Source of the DNA: Arthrobacter sp. 135MFCol5.1
Lineage (GTDB): Bacteria; Actinomycetota; Actinomycetes; Actinomycetales; Micrococcaceae
Reading direction: 5' to 3'
NCBI RefSeq assembly: GCF_000374865.1
Contig: NZ_KB895452.1
Span: forward strand, 496,001 to 560,000
Length of the DNA stretch: 64,000 nucleotides
Below the pieces are notes generated by a model. That model searched no databases and was not told the origin of the DNA. It worked only from the letters and a program-made list of their open reading frames with translations. Positions 37,073-46,025 of this stretch are shown here, in pieces. How positions within the stretch are numbered: the stretch's first letter is position 1; each line of letters starts with the position of its first letter. A program made the translations under genes and the position numbers.

Positions 37073-37081
37073 ATCCTAGCA
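37073..37081 (-). promoter_or_regulatory. Candidate spc-operon promoter (extended -10)
   Basis: TG-C-TAGGAT on the minus strand fits an extended -10 element, which can work without a -35. It lies in the gap upstream of rplN where a promoter is expected once S10 transcription ends. Confidence 0.4.
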
Positions 37082-37261
37082 CGTTTTCCGCCAGTCCCCA
37101 TATCACCCGTCGCATCCGCACCGCAAGACGGACGACGGCGTCACGCACGGCAGCCTTTCGGCCCACCCATGGTGCCTGTCCCCCGCCGGCCCAGGCGCCG
37201 GCGTCGTCCGCGGCGTCCGAAGGGTGCCTGGCGTGACACTGCCGGCCCTTTAAACGAGGAA

Positions 37262-37290
37262 GCCCCCACTCCCGGAAGGGAGCAGGGGCA
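37262..37290 (-). terminator. Probable terminator after rpsQ
   Basis: Imperfect stem of about 12 bp with a TTCC loop, followed on the minus strand by TTCCTCGTTT. Weak T-tract, so termination may be partial. Confidence 0.45.
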
Positions 37291-37308
37291 ACAGCTAAGC
37301 AGCAGGTG

Positions 37309-37614
37309 CTACTTGGCCTTCTCGAGGATTTCCACGAGCCGCCAGTTCTTGGTGGCGGACAGCGGACGGGTCTCGGCGATGACAACGAGGTCGCCGATAC
37401 CGGCGGTGTTCTCTTCGTCGTGTGCCTTGACCTTGGAGGTACGGCGGATAACCTTGCCGTACAGGGCGTGCTTTACGCGGTCCTCAACCTCAACAACGAT
37501 GGTCTTTTCCATCTTGTCGGAGACCACGTAGCCGCGACGCGTCTTGCGGTAACCGCGCTCCCCAGCCTTGGCGGCGGTAGCAGTTTCCGTCACGTTCTCG
37601 TCCTTTTCACTCAC
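37309..37614 (-). CDS. rpsQ: 30S ribosomal protein S17
   Basis: 101 residues; binds 16S rRNA helix 11. Core [38 protein letters not shown] is diagnostic. A 20-residue acidic N-terminal extension precedes it. Overlaps rpmC by 4 bp and ends the S10 block. Confidence 0.97.
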   Translation of the reverse strand: MSEKDENVTETATAAKAGERGYRKTRRGYVVSDKMEKTIVVEVEDRVKHALYGKVIRRTSKVKAHDEENTAGIGDLVVIAETRPLSATKNWRLVEILEKAK

Positions 37615-37940
37615 TTGGCATCCTCCTCGGTCTCAACCGTTTCAGCCTTTTCGGCCTTCTTGGTTGCAGCCTTCTTGGACTTCTTTTCTTCCTTGGCTTC
37701 CACAACCGGTGCGGCAACCTCGGCACGAATGCCCAGCTCGCGTTCGCGGAGAACGGTGTAGATGCGGGCAATGTCCTTCTTTACTGCACGCAGGCGACCG
37801 TGGTTCTCCAGCTGTCCGGTGGCGGACTGGAAGCGCAGGTTGAACAGCTCTTCCTTGGCCTTGCGGAGTTCTTCAACGAGACGCTCGTTGTCGAAACCGT
37901 CCAGCTGTGCGGGAGCCAGATCCTTGGATCCTACTGCCAT
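37611..37940 (-). CDS. rpmC: 50S ribosomal protein L29
   Basis: 109 residues. The two-helix L29 core ([47 protein letters not shown]) is followed by a charged Lys/Glu/Ala tail of about 35 residues that is absent in the 63-residue E. coli protein. L29 sits by the peptide exit tunnel, where trigger factor and SRP dock. Confidence 0.97.
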   Translation of the reverse strand: MAVGSKDLAPAQLDGFDNERLVEELRKAKEELFNLRFQSATGQLENHGRLRAVKKDIARIYTVLRERELGIRAEVAAPVVEAKEEKKSKKAATKKAEKAETVETEEDAK

Positions 37941-37942
37941 TT

Positions 37943-38359
37943 CTACTCACCACCTTCGCGACGCACAATGCGTGCCTTCAACGGCAGCTTGTGGATTGCC
38001 AGGCGCAGGGCCTCGCGAGCTACCTCTTCATTGACACCGGAGAGTTCGAACAGAACCCGGCCCGGCTTGACGTTGGCGACCCACCATTCCGGCGAACCCT
38101 TACCGGAACCCATGCGGGTTTCGGCAGGCTTCTTGGTCAGGGGACGGTCCGGGTAGATGTTGATCCAGACCTTACCGCCACGCTTGATGTGGCGGGTCAT
38201 CGCGATACGGGCAGATTCGATCTGGCGGTTGGTGACGTATGCCGGGCTCAGAGCCTGGATACCCCACTCACCGAACGAGACCTCGGTGCCGCCCGTTGCA
38301 GCGCCGGAACGACCCGGGTGGTGCTGCTTACGGTGCTTGACTCGACGTGGGATAAGCAT
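37943..38359 (-). CDS. rplP: 50S ribosomal protein L16
   Basis: 138 residues; organises the A-site region of the 50S subunit. [47 protein letters not shown] and [17 protein letters not shown] are typical. Adjacent to rpsC with no gap. Confidence 0.98.
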   Translation of the reverse strand: MLIPRRVKHRKQHHPGRSGAATGGTEVSFGEWGIQALSPAYVTNRQIESARIAMTRHIKRGGKVWINIYPDRPLTKKPAETRMGSGKGSPEWWVANVKPGRVLFELSGVNEEVAREALRLAIHKLPLKARIVRREGGE

Positions 38360-39190
38360 TTAAGCCTGTCCTCCTTCTGCTGCTGCAGGTGCAGCTTCAG
38401 CTGCCGGAGCTTCAGCAGCAGGAGCTGCGTCAGCGGCCGGGCGGTCGTTGCGACGGCGGCGGTCACCGCGGTCGGCGCCACCCGGACGGCCGGGACGGTC
38501 GCCACGGTTGCCGCGGGACGGTGCCGAGGCAGCCTGGGCGGCCAGTTCCTTGGCAGTGACGTCGCCCTTGTAGATCCAGACCTTCACACCAATGCGGCCG
38601 AAGGTGGTCTTGGCTTCGTAGAAGCCGTAGTCGATGTTCGCGCGGAGGGTGTGCAGGGGCACACGGCCTTCGCGGTAGAACTCCGAGCGGGACATTTCAG
38701 CGCCACCGAGGCGGCCCGAGCAGGCGATACGGATGCCCTTGGCACCTGCACGCTGTGCGGACTGCATGGCCTTCTTCATCGCACGGCGGAATGCCACGCG
38801 GGAAGTCAGCTGCTCTGCAACGCCCTGGGCCACAAGCTGGGCCTCCATCTCGGGGTTCTTGACCTCGAGGATGTTCAGCTGGACCTGCTTGCCGGTGAGC
38901 TTTTCGAGCTCGCCGCGGATGCGGTCTGCTTCTGCTCCACGGCGGCCGATGACGATGCCGGGACGGGCCGTGTGGATATCCACGCGGACACGGTCACGGG
39001 TGCGCTCGATCTCGACCTTGGCGATACCGGCGCGCTCCATGCCCGTGGACATGAGCTGGCGGATGCGGATGTCTTCGCGAACGAAGTCCTTGTACCGCTG
39101 GCCGGCCTTGGTGCTGTCAGCGAACCAGTGCGATACGTGATCGGTGGTGATGCCGAGTCGGAACCCGTGCGGGTTTACTTTCTGTCCCAC
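38360..39190 (-). CDS. rpsC: 30S ribosomal protein S3
   Basis: 276 residues; KH-domain protein at the mRNA entry channel. [24 protein letters not shown] and [17 protein letters not shown] are diagnostic. The last 60-65 residues form an RG/RRR- and Ala/Glu-rich tail ([20 protein letters not shown]...), longer than in E. coli S3. Adjacent to rplV. Confidence 0.98.
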   Translation of the reverse strand: MGQKVNPHGFRLGITTDHVSHWFADSTKAGQRYKDFVREDIRIRQLMSTGMERAGIAKVEIERTRDRVRVDIHTARPGIVIGRRGAEADRIRGELEKLTGKQVQLNILEVKNPEMEAQLVAQGVAEQLTSRVAFRRAMKKAMQSAQRAGAKGIRIACSGRLGGAEMSRSEFYREGRVPLHTLRANIDYGFYEAKTTFGRIGVKVWIYKGDVTAKELAAQAASAPSRGNRGDRPGRPGGADRGDRRRRNDRPAADAAPAAEAPAAEAAPAAAEGGQA

Positions 39191-39556
39191 TTAGCGAGCC
39201 TCCTCTTTCTCCGGGGTAGCGACTACCACGGTGATGTGGCTGGTGCGCTTCTTGATCTGAAATGCACGACCCTGGGCACGCGGCTGGAACCGCTTCATGG
39301 TCGGGCCTTCATCAACAAACGCTTCGCTGATGATGAGGTCACCTTCGTCAAACGCCACGCCGTCGCGGTCCGCGAGGACCCGGGCGTTGGAGATTGCCGA
39401 CTGAACTACCTTGAATACCGGCTCCGAAGCTGCCTGGGGGGCAAACTTCAGAATTGCCAGAGCCTCATTCGCTTGCAATCCACGAACAAGGTTGACGACG
39501 CGCCGGGCCTTCATAGGCGTTACGCGGATGTGGCGCGCAATTGCCTTGGCTTCCAT
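39191..39556 (-). CDS. rplV: 50S ribosomal protein L22
   Basis: 121 residues; its beta-hairpin lines the nascent-peptide tunnel. [30 protein letters not shown] and [29 protein letters not shown] are diagnostic, with no change in the hairpin region obvious by eye. Confidence 0.98.
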   Translation of the reverse strand: MEAKAIARHIRVTPMKARRVVNLVRGLQANEALAILKFAPQAASEPVFKVVQSAISNARVLADRDGVAFDEGDLIISEAFVDEGPTMKRFQPRAQGRAFQIKKRTSHITVVVATPEKEEAR

Positions 39557-39594
39557 TGCTTTCCTTCTCTCGTCTTTGACGTAAACGCAGGCGC

Positions 39595-39876
39595 CTAGCG
39601 GCGCTTGCCCTTACGGTCGTCCTTGACATGGCCGCGGAATGTCCGCGTGGGAGCGAATTCGCCGAGCTTGTGCCCGACCATCGACTCAGTGACAAACACC
39701 GGGATGTGCTTGCGTCCGTCGTGTACGGCGATCGTGTGCCCGAGCATGTCGGGGATGATCATCGAACGGCGGGACCAGGTCTTGATGACGTTCTTGGTGC
39801 CCTTTTCGTTTTCCCTGGCGACCTTCACAAAGAGGTGCTGGTCAACGAAAGGACCTTTTTTCAGGCTGCGTGGCAT
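39595..39876 (-). CDS. rpsS: 30S ribosomal protein S19
   Basis: 93 residues; 30S head protein. [19 protein letters not shown] and [31 protein letters not shown] are diagnostic. Lies between rplB and rplV as expected. Confidence 0.98.
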   Translation of the reverse strand: MPRSLKKGPFVDQHLFVKVARENEKGTKNVIKTWSRRSMIIPDMLGHTIAVHDGRKHIPVFVTESMVGHKLGEFAPTRTFRGHVKDDRKGKRR

Positions 39877-39888
39877 GTGTCCAGGCTC

Positions 39889-40728
39889 CTATCGCTTGTT
39901 CTTGCCAGTACGACGGCGACGCACAATAAGCTTGTCGCTCTCTTTGTTCGGGCGGCGGGTGCGGCCTTCACGCTTACCGTTCGGGTTGACGGGGTTACGT
40001 CCACCGGACGTCTTACCCTCACCACCACCGTGCGGGTGGTCAACCGGGTTCATGGCGACACCACGGACGGTCGGGCGGACGCCCTTCCACCGCATACGGC
40101 CGGCCTTGCCCCAGTTGATGTTCGACTGCTCGGCGTTGCCGACCTCGCCGACGGTTGCGCGGCAGCGCACGTCAACGTTGCGGATTTCGCCGGAAGGCAG
40201 GCGCAGCTGGGCGAAACGGCCTTCTTTGGCAACGAGCTGGATGGATGCACCGGCGGAGCGGCCCATCTTGGCGCCGCCGCCCGGGCGCAGTTCAACTGCG
40301 TGGATGACGGTACCCACCGGGATGTTGAGCAGGGGCAGGTTGTTACCGGGCTTGATGTCTGCACCGGCACCTGCCTCCACAACGTCACCCTGGGAGAGCT
40401 TGTTGGGGGCGATGATGTAACGCTTGGTGCCATCAACGTAGTGCAGGAGGGCGATGCGAGCCGTGCGGTTCGGATCGTACTCGATTTCGGCAACGCGGGC
40501 GTTGACGCCGTCCTTGTCGTGGCGACGGAAGTCGATCAGACGGTACTGGCGCTTGTGTCCACCACCCTTGTGGCGGGTGGTGATCTTACCGGTGTTGTTA
40601 CGGCCGCCCTTCTTGGGCAGCGGACGTACCAACGACTTTTCCGGCGTCGACCGCGTGATTTCGATAAAGTCCGCTACGCTCGAGCCACGACGGCCCGGGG
40701 TAGTCGGCTTGTACTTACGGATTCCCAT
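39889..40728 (-). CDS. rplB: 50S ribosomal protein L2
   Basis: 279 residues; needed for subunit association and peptidyl-transferase assembly. [44 protein letters not shown] and [25 protein letters not shown] (containing the conserved His) are diagnostic. Confidence 0.98.
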   Translation of the reverse strand: MGIRKYKPTTPGRRGSSVADFIEITRSTPEKSLVRPLPKKGGRNNTGKITTRHKGGGHKRQYRLIDFRRHDKDGVNARVAEIEYDPNRTARIALLHYVDGTKRYIIAPNKLSQGDVVEAGAGADIKPGNNLPLLNIPVGTVIHAVELRPGGGAKMGRSAGASIQLVAKEGRFAQLRLPSGEIRNVDVRCRATVGEVGNAEQSNINWGKAGRMRWKGVRPTVRGVAMNPVDHPHGGGEGKTSGGRNPVNPNGKREGRTRRPNKESDKLIVRRRRTGKNKR

Positions 40729-40757
40729 AATTTATTTCCTCGTTAAAGTGGTCTCCG

Positions 40758-41063
40758 CTACGCGAGCGGACCGCCGAAGATGTCGATGGTGCCTTCTTTG
40801 AGGGTGACAATCGCACGCTTGGTGTTCTTGCGGGTACCCCATCCGAATTTGGTGCGCTTGCGCTTACCGGCACGGTTGATGGTGTTGATCGATTCGACCT
40901 TGACGGAGAAGATCTTCTCCACGGCCAGCTTGATCTCGGTCTTGTTCGAACGGGGGTCCACCAGGAAGGTGTACTTGCCCTCGTCGATCAGGCCGTAGCT
41001 CTTTTCCGACACGACGGGTGCAAGCACGACGTCGCGGGGATCCTTGATGGTGGCTGCACTCAC
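40758..41063 (-). CDS. rplW: 50S ribosomal protein L23
   Basis: 101 residues; main docking site of trigger factor and SRP at the exit tunnel. [40 protein letters not shown] is diagnostic. Overlaps the end of rplD by 4 bp. Confidence 0.98.
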   Translation of the reverse strand: MSAATIKDPRDVVLAPVVSEKSYGLIDEGKYTFLVDPRSNKTEIKLAVEKIFSVKVESINTINRAGKRKRTKFGWGTRKNTKRAIVTLKEGTIDIFGGPLA

Positions 41064-41680
41064 TTGGCATCCTCCTCGTTCTTAGCTGCCTTGGCGGCTA
41101 CGAATGCTTCGTAGGCTGCCTTGGTGAAGACAACGTCATCGGAGACGAGAACGTCGTAGGTGTTCAGCTGGTCTGCGTACAGAACGTGAACGCCGGCGAG
41201 GTTGCGCACGGACAGTGCGGCAACGTCGTTGTCGCGCTCGATGACGACCAGCAGGTTCTTGCGGTCGGAAACACCGCGGAGCGTTGCCAGTGCGGTCTTG
41301 GCGGAAGGCTTGGTGCCTTCAACCAGTTCAGCGACAACGTGGATGCGTCCGTTGCGGGCCCGGTCGGAGAGTGCGCCGCGCAGTGCAGCAGCAATCATCT
41401 TCTTGGGGGTCCGCTGGCTGTAGTCACGCGGGGTGGGACCGTGGACAACGCCACCGCCGGTCATGTGGGGAGCACGGATGGAACCCTGACGGGCGCGGCC
41501 GGTGCCCTTCTGCTTGAACGGCTTGCGTCCTGCACCGGAAACTTCAGCGCGGGTCTTGGTCTTGTGGGTTCCCTGGCGGGCAGCAGCGAGCTGGGCAACG
41601 ACAACCTGGTGCAGCAGCGGCACGTTGGTCTGAACGTCGAAGATCTCTGCAGGCAGGTCAACCTGGACAGTGTTAGCCAT
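41060..41680 (-). CDS. rplD: 50S ribosomal protein L4
   Basis: 206 residues; exit-tunnel protein and, in E. coli, autogenous repressor of the S10 operon. [48 protein letters not shown] is the conserved tunnel-loop region, seen without an obvious change. Confidence 0.98.
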   Translation of the reverse strand: MANTVQVDLPAEIFDVQTNVPLLHQVVVAQLAAARQGTHKTKTRAEVSGAGRKPFKQKGTGRARQGSIRAPHMTGGGVVHGPTPRDYSQRTPKKMIAAALRGALSDRARNGRIHVVAELVEGTKPSAKTALATLRGVSDRKNLLVVIERDNDVAALSVRNLAGVHVLYADQLNTYDVLVSDDVVFTKAAYEAFVAAKAAKNEEDAK

Positions 41681-41684
41681 TGAA

Positions 41685-42335
41685 CTAGGCTCCCTTCACG
41701 GCGGTACGTACGAGGACGACCTGGCCGCGGGCACCGGGAACGGCACCCTTGATCAGGAGCAGCGACTTCTCGACGTCAACCGCGTGAACGGTGAGGTTCA
41801 GCGTGGTGTGACGAACGGCGCCCATGCGGCCGGCCATTTTCATGCCCTTGAAGACGCGGCTCGGGGTGGATGCGCCACCGATTGAACCGGGCTTACGGTG
41901 GTTCTTGTGGGCACCGTGGGAAGCTCCAACGCCGTGGAAGCCGTGACGCTTCATAACACCGGCGAAGCCCTTACCCTTGGTGGTGCCGATGACGTCGATC
42001 TTCTGGCCGGCTTCGAAGACCTCTACGGAGAGCTCCTGGCCCAGCTCGTACTCGGCAGCATCTGCGGTACGGAGTTCGACGACGTGGCGGCGAGGCGTGA
42101 CGCCTGCCTTTTCAAAGTGACCAGCCAGCGGCTTGGTGACCTTGCGGGGATCGATCTGGCCGTAGCCGATCTGGACGGCGACGTAGCCATCGGCCTCAGC
42201 GTTGCGCAGCTGGGTGATGACGTTCGAATCTGCCTGGACCACAGTGACGGGGATGAGCTTGTTGTTCTCGTCCCAGACCTGGGTCATGCCGAGCTTCGTG
42301 CCCAGCAGGCCCTTTACGTTACGGGTTGCGGTCAT
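41685..42335 (-). CDS. rplC: 50S ribosomal protein L3
   Basis: 216 residues; early 50S assembly protein near the peptidyl-transferase centre. [25 protein letters not shown] and [36 protein letters not shown] are diagnostic. Second gene of the S10 operon. Confidence 0.98.
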   Translation of the reverse strand: MTATRNVKGLLGTKLGMTQVWDENNKLIPVTVVQADSNVITQLRNAEADGYVAVQIGYGQIDPRKVTKPLAGHFEKAGVTPRRHVVELRTADAAEYELGQELSVEVFEAGQKIDVIGTTKGKGFAGVMKRHGFHGVGASHGAHKNHRKPGSIGGASTPSRVFKGMKMAGRMGAVRHTTLNLTVHAVDVEKSLLLIKGAVPGARGQVVLVRTAVKGA

Positions 42336-42352
42336 AGTTTCTCAGCACCTCC

Positions 42353-42661
42353 CTACAGCTTGATTTCGATGTTCACGTCAGCCGGCAGGTCGAGACGCAT
42401 GAGCGAGTCGACGGCCTTCGGCGTGGGATCGATGATGTCGATAAGACGCTTGTGCGTGCGCATTTCAAAGTGCTCGCGGCTGTCCTTGTACTTGTGCGGA
42501 GAGCGAATCACGCAGTACACGTTCTTCTCCGTCGGCAGCGGCACGGGGCCGACTACCGTTGCGCCTGCGCGCGTGACCGTCTCAACGATCTTCCGTGCTG
42601 AAACGTCAATGACCTCGTGGTCGTATGACTTCAGCCGGATGCGGATTTTTTGTCCCGCCAT
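42353..42661 (-). CDS. rpsJ: 30S ribosomal protein S10
   Basis: 102 residues; 30S head protein, also NusE in antitermination complexes. [34 protein letters not shown] and [22 protein letters not shown] are diagnostic. First gene of the S10 block, preceded by a long leader. Confidence 0.98.
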
Positions 42662-43062
42662 GTCGCCTGACTCTCTTTCAGTCTGTGCTTCCCCGGTTTA
42701 GGGCTGCCCTGTTCACTTACCTGTTGTATGGCTGCCGAAGCATTTGAGGTCGTAACCACCATCCGCCGCACAAACTGAATCCGGATAAATCCGGGTTCCT
42801 CACCTTGCCGGCGTAACCGACCCCCGCGGTCGGGCGTGTCGCGCTGGGCGCGCATATGAATCCGCAGTTCCATGGGGGTGGGTTATGTTTGGTCTTCAGC
42901 TTGGACCCTGCACCCGGCATTATCCGGATCGGGACGCGAAGAAGCGCTTGAACAACTCATCTAGTATGCCGGAAAACCCTGCCAGATGCGAATCGCCGCT
43001 TTTCAGCCCCATGAACTGCCATTGCCGTGGACCGGAAGCCACTGGATGATAGGGGCATGACC
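42662..43062 (-). other. S10-operon leader and divergent intergenic region
   Basis: About 400 bp with no credible gene. On the minus strand a -10-like GATAAT (42919-42924) would give a leader of about 250 nt before rpsJ; no good -35 is at the right distance. Imperfect direct repeats of ATCCGG (around 42777-42795 and 42922-42928) occur. A long leader fits translational or attenuation control, but no specific structure was established. The promoter of the divergent GH1 gene is not evident. Confidence 0.35.
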
Positions 43063-44493
43063 ATGGAAGGCACGGAATCGGTGACCGAACTGGCCGGGCG
43101 GGTGCCGCCGTCGTTCACCCTGGGTGTTGCGGCTGCGGCGTTCCAGATCGAAGGCTCCCTCAAGGCGGATGGCCGGGGACCCTCCGGGTGGGACGCCTTC
43201 GCCGAAAAGCCCGGGGCAATCCTGGACGGCCACTCCCCCGCCGTCGCCTGCGACCACTACAACAGGTTGCCCGAAGATGTGGCGCTGCTCAAGGAGCTCG
43301 GCGTTGGCTCGTACCGCTTCTCGCTTTCCTGGCCCCGCATCCAGCCCGACGGCCAGGGCAGCTTCAACGCCCAGGGACTGGATTTCTACGACCGGCTGAT
43401 CGACGAACTCCTCGAGGCCGGCATCTCCCCCATGGCCACTCTCTACCACTGGGACACTCCTTTGCCGCTGGAGCACCGGGGCGGCTGGCTGAACCGGGAC
43501 ACGGCGCATCGCTTCGCCGAGTACGCCAGGGCGGCCGGCGAGCGGTTCGGGGACCGGGTGCCGCAGTGGGTCACCCTCAATGAGCCCGTATCGGTAACCC
43601 TGAACGGTTATGCCTTAGGGGTGCATGCACCTGGACGCCGCCTGATGTTCGATGCCTTGCCCGCCATCCACAACCAGCTCCTGGCGCACGGATTGGGGGT
43701 CCAGGCGCTGCGGGCCGCCGGAGTTGTTGGCGGCATCGGACTGACGAACCTGCACTCACCGGTCAGGCCAGCGTCCCGGAAGATCGGCGATCGGATGGTC
43801 GCCCACCTGTACGACCTGCTGATGAACCGGCTGTATGCCGACCCCGTCCTGCTGGGCCGCTACCCGTCCCTGCCGTTGTATGCCAGGCCGTGGTTGCGTT
43901 CTATCGGCAGGATCTCCGACGCAGACCTGAAGACCATCCACCAGCCGCTGGATTTCTATGGGCTCAACTACTATTTCCCGGTCAAGGTGGCGCTGGGGCC
44001 CGGCATTACGCCCCTGCCGGCGGACATGCACCAGGAACTGGCCAAGCTTCCCTTCCACGAAGTGGGGTATCCGGAGTACGGCAGCACCGGTTTCGGCTGG
44101 CCGGTGGCGCCACACCATTTGGGGATCCTGCTGCAGGAAATGCGGGACCGTTACGGCGATGCCCTGCCGCCGGTGTACATCACCGAGGGCGGGGCCAGCT
44201 TCCCCGAGCCCGACCGCGTGTCCGAGACTTTGGACGACGCCGACCGGGTGGACTACTTGGCGACGCACCTGGGAACTGCGCTGGAGGCCACGGCGCCCGG
44301 CGGTATTGCCGAGGGCGTGGACCTGCGCGGCTACTACGTGTGGACCCTGATGGACAACTTCGAGTGGGCAGCCGGCTACTCGCAGCGCTTCGGCCTGGTG
44401 CATGTGGACTTTGAGACCCTTGAACGGACCCCCAAAAAGTCCTTCTACTGGTACCAGGCCCTCTCGCGGGCCCGGGCACGCCGGGACAGCTAG
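43063..44493 (+). CDS. Glycoside hydrolase family 1 beta-glucosidase
   Basis: 476 residues from the ATG at 43063 (AGGGGC 8 bp upstream); an ATG two codons earlier and a GTG at 43027 are possible but spaced less well. Retaining enzyme hydrolysing beta-glucosides. Acid/base Glu174 lies in WVTLNEPVS and nucleophile Glu375 in YITEGGAS (the common signature is TENG; here TEGG). SYRFSLSWPRI, YHWDTP and WTLMDNFEWAAGYSQRFGLVHVD are also present. No signal peptide, so it acts on imported sugars. Monocistronic and convergent with mntH. Confidence 0.94.
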   Translation: MEGTESVTELAGRVPPSFTLGVAAAAFQIEGSLKADGRGPSGWDAFAEKPGAILDGHSPAVACDHYNRLPEDVALLKELGVGSYRFSLSWPRIQPDGQGSFNAQGLDFYDRLIDELLEAGISPMATLYHWDTPLPLEHRGGWLNRDTAHRFAEYARAAGERFGDRVPQWVTLNEPVSVTLNGYALGVHAPGRRLMFDALPAIHNQLLAHGLGVQALRAAGVVGGIGLTNLHSPVRPASRKIGDRMVAHLYDLLMNRLYADPVLLGRYPSLPLYARPWLRSIGRISDADLKTIHQPLDFYGLNYYFPVKVALGPGITPLPADMHQELAKLPFHEVGYPEYGSTGFGWPVAPHHLGILLQEMRDRYGDALPPVYITEGGASFPEPDRVSETLDDADRVDYLATHLGTALEATAPGGIAEGVDLRGYYVWTLMDNFEWAAGYSQRFGLVHVDFETLERTPKKSFYWYQALSRARARRDS

Positions 44494-44514
44494 CGCAGGG
44501 CTGCCGGCGCCGGC

Positions 44515-45765
44515 TCAGCTATGTCCGGACACCGTGAGGACGATTAGGACACAGTTCAGTCCGACGATCAGCGCGGCACTGGTCCAACCGGCAAGCCGCA
44601 GCGGCTTGGAATCCACATGGATGCCCATCACTTCGCGGCTGCCGGTGAGCCGGATCAGGGGGATCAGCGCGAATGGAATCCCGAAGCTGAGGAGCACCTG
44701 GCTCAAGACGAGGGCAAGCGTCGGCTCTATCCCGGCACCCAGGACCACCAGTGCCGGGATCAAGGTGATGATCCGCCGGACCAGGAGGGGCACCCTCACC
44801 TTCAGGAGGCCGCCCATGATCGTGGCTCCGGCGTAGCAGCCAACCGAGGTGGAGGCCAGGCCGGAGGCAAGGAGGCCTACGGCAAAGACGACGCCGATCA
44901 CCGGCCCGAGTGCCGACGTCACAGCAGCATGCGCCCCGGCAATGGTGTCGGTTCCTTCCACCCCGCGGAGGCTGGTGGCGGCCAGCAGCAGCATGGCGAT
45001 GTTGACGATTCCGGCAAGAAGCAGGGCACCGGCGACGTCAACGCGCGTTGCCCGGATGAGCCTGGACCGGACCCCGGGATCAGGCGAGAAGCCATGCCGG
45101 TCCCGTGCCAGGGCCGAGTGCAGGTAGATCGCGTGCGGCATGACCGTTGCCCCGAGCATGCTGGCGGCCAGCAGAACCGTGTCAGTCCCCTCGAACCGCG
45201 GGACAAGGCCGGCCAGCGCACCGCCCGCGTCAGGCGGGCTGACGAACAGCCCCGAGACGAACCCCACCGCTATCACGCCCAGGAGCGTCAGGATGGCGAT
45301 CTCGAAGGACTTCTGGCTGCGGTGCGATTGAAGGGCCAGCAACAGCATGGAGGCAACACCAATGATGAATCCACCGGCCAGCAGGGGCACTCCGAAAAGG
45401 AGGTTCAGCGCGACAGCGCCACCGATCACTTCGGCCATGTCCGTAGCCCCGGCCACAAGCTCTGCCTGGGCCCAGTAGGCGCGGCGGCGCCGGGTACCCA
45501 GGCGCTTGCCCAGGATCTCCGGCAGGCTCATGCCGGTGGCGAGACCAAGCTTCGCGGATTGGTACTGGATCAGCACCGCCATGGCGTTGGCGGCCACGAG
45601 GACCCACACCAGCAGGTACCCGAAGTTGGCCCCGGCCGTCAGGTTTGCGGCGACATTGCCCGGGTCCACGTACGCGATAGCCGCCACAAAGGCGGGTCCG
45701 AGCAGCAGGAGCCGGGACCAGGCCTTGGGGCCTGCAGGTCCGGCCGTCAGTGTGGGAGCAGCCAT
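44515..45765 (-). CDS. mntH: Nramp-family divalent metal (Mn2+) transporter
   Basis: 416 residues, about 11 transmembrane helices. Proton-coupled uptake of Mn2+ (and Fe2+). The metal-binding motifs DPGN (34-37) in helix 1 and MPH in VMPHAIYLHSA in helix 6 are intact. An imperfect palindrome of MntR/DtxR type lies 49 bp upstream in the probable promoter, predicting repression by Mn2+. Convergent with the GH1 gene. Confidence 0.93.
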   Translation of the reverse strand: MAAPTLTAGPAGPKAWSRLLLLGPAFVAAIAYVDPGNVAANLTAGANFGYLLVWVLVAANAMAVLIQYQSAKLGLATGMSLPEILGKRLGTRRRRAYWAQAELVAGATDMAEVIGGAVALNLLFGVPLLAGGFIIGVASMLLLALQSHRSQKSFEIAILTLLGVIAVGFVSGLFVSPPDAGGALAGLVPRFEGTDTVLLAASMLGATVMPHAIYLHSALARDRHGFSPDPGVRSRLIRATRVDVAGALLLAGIVNIAMLLLAATSLRGVEGTDTIAGAHAAVTSALGPVIGVVFAVGLLASGLASTSVGCYAGATIMGGLLKVRVPLLVRRIITLIPALVVLGAGIEPTLALVLSQVLLSFGIPFALIPLIRLTGSREVMGIHVDSKPLRLAGWTSAALIVGLNCVLIVLTVSGHS

Positions 45766-45806
45766 TACGTGTCCTCATCGTTGCGGGCATCTACAAGACG
45801 AGGATA

Positions 45807-45829
45807 GCGCGAATTTAGGTATACCGAAA
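45807..45829 (-). promoter_or_regulatory. Candidate MntR (DtxR-family) operator in the mntH promoter
   Basis: TTTAGGTATACCGAAA (45814-45829) is a palindrome with one mismatched pair around TATA. On the minus strand a -35-like TTTCGG and -10-like TATCCT 17 bp apart overlap it, so binding would block RNA polymerase. Assignment to MntR is inferred from the transporter type. Confidence 0.5.
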
Positions 45830-45870
45830 AGTAGGGCTACGGTGTACCAGCGAATCTTGTCCGCACGGTG

Positions 45871-45996
45871 TTACTGGTTCTTGTTGGACCTGTTGATCCG
45901 TTTGGCGCGATCGATCTCGTGCCGGAAATACCTTTTGGCCCAAAACGCCCCGGCGACGACGACAACCGCGATGATCAGGAAAATAAGCCACCCCAT
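45871..45996 (-). CDS. Small single-pass membrane protein, 41 residues
   Basis: ATG at 45996 with an excellent AAAGGAG 6 bp upstream; stop TAA at 45871-45873. The product begins MGWLIFLIIAVVVVAGAFWA, one transmembrane helix, followed by a strongly basic tail KRYFRHEIDRAKRINRSNKNQ on the predicted cytoplasmic side. It starts 29 bp after the stop of the giant membrane protein gene and is probably in its operon. Function unknown. Confidence 0.75.
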   Translation of the reverse strand: MGWLIFLIIAVVVVAGAFWAKRYFRHEIDRAKRINRSNKNQ

Positions 45997-46025
45997 GATG
46001 GACTCCTTTCAGTGCTGAAACAGTA

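Larger units (their letters stand above)
36826..37308 (-). other. 483-bp gap between the S10 and spc blocks
   Basis: No credible gene; the open frames here have no recognisable product and no good start signal. Reading the minus strand, the first part after rpsQ holds an imperfect terminator-like hairpin (about 37262-37290, left arm CCCCC-rich, followed by TTCCTCGTTT). Further on is an extended -10, TGCTAGGAT, at 37073-37081, predicting a leader of about 240 nt for rplN. No -35 of quality precedes it. Confidence 0.5.

Noticed and set aside
42631-42873. 80-codon frame in the rpsJ leader
   Set aside because: It overlaps the rpsJ start and has no recognisable product; more likely untranslated leader.
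44494-44514. GC palindrome CCGGCGCCGG between the GH1 gene and mntH as a terminator
   Set aside because: Short, with no T-tract on either strand.
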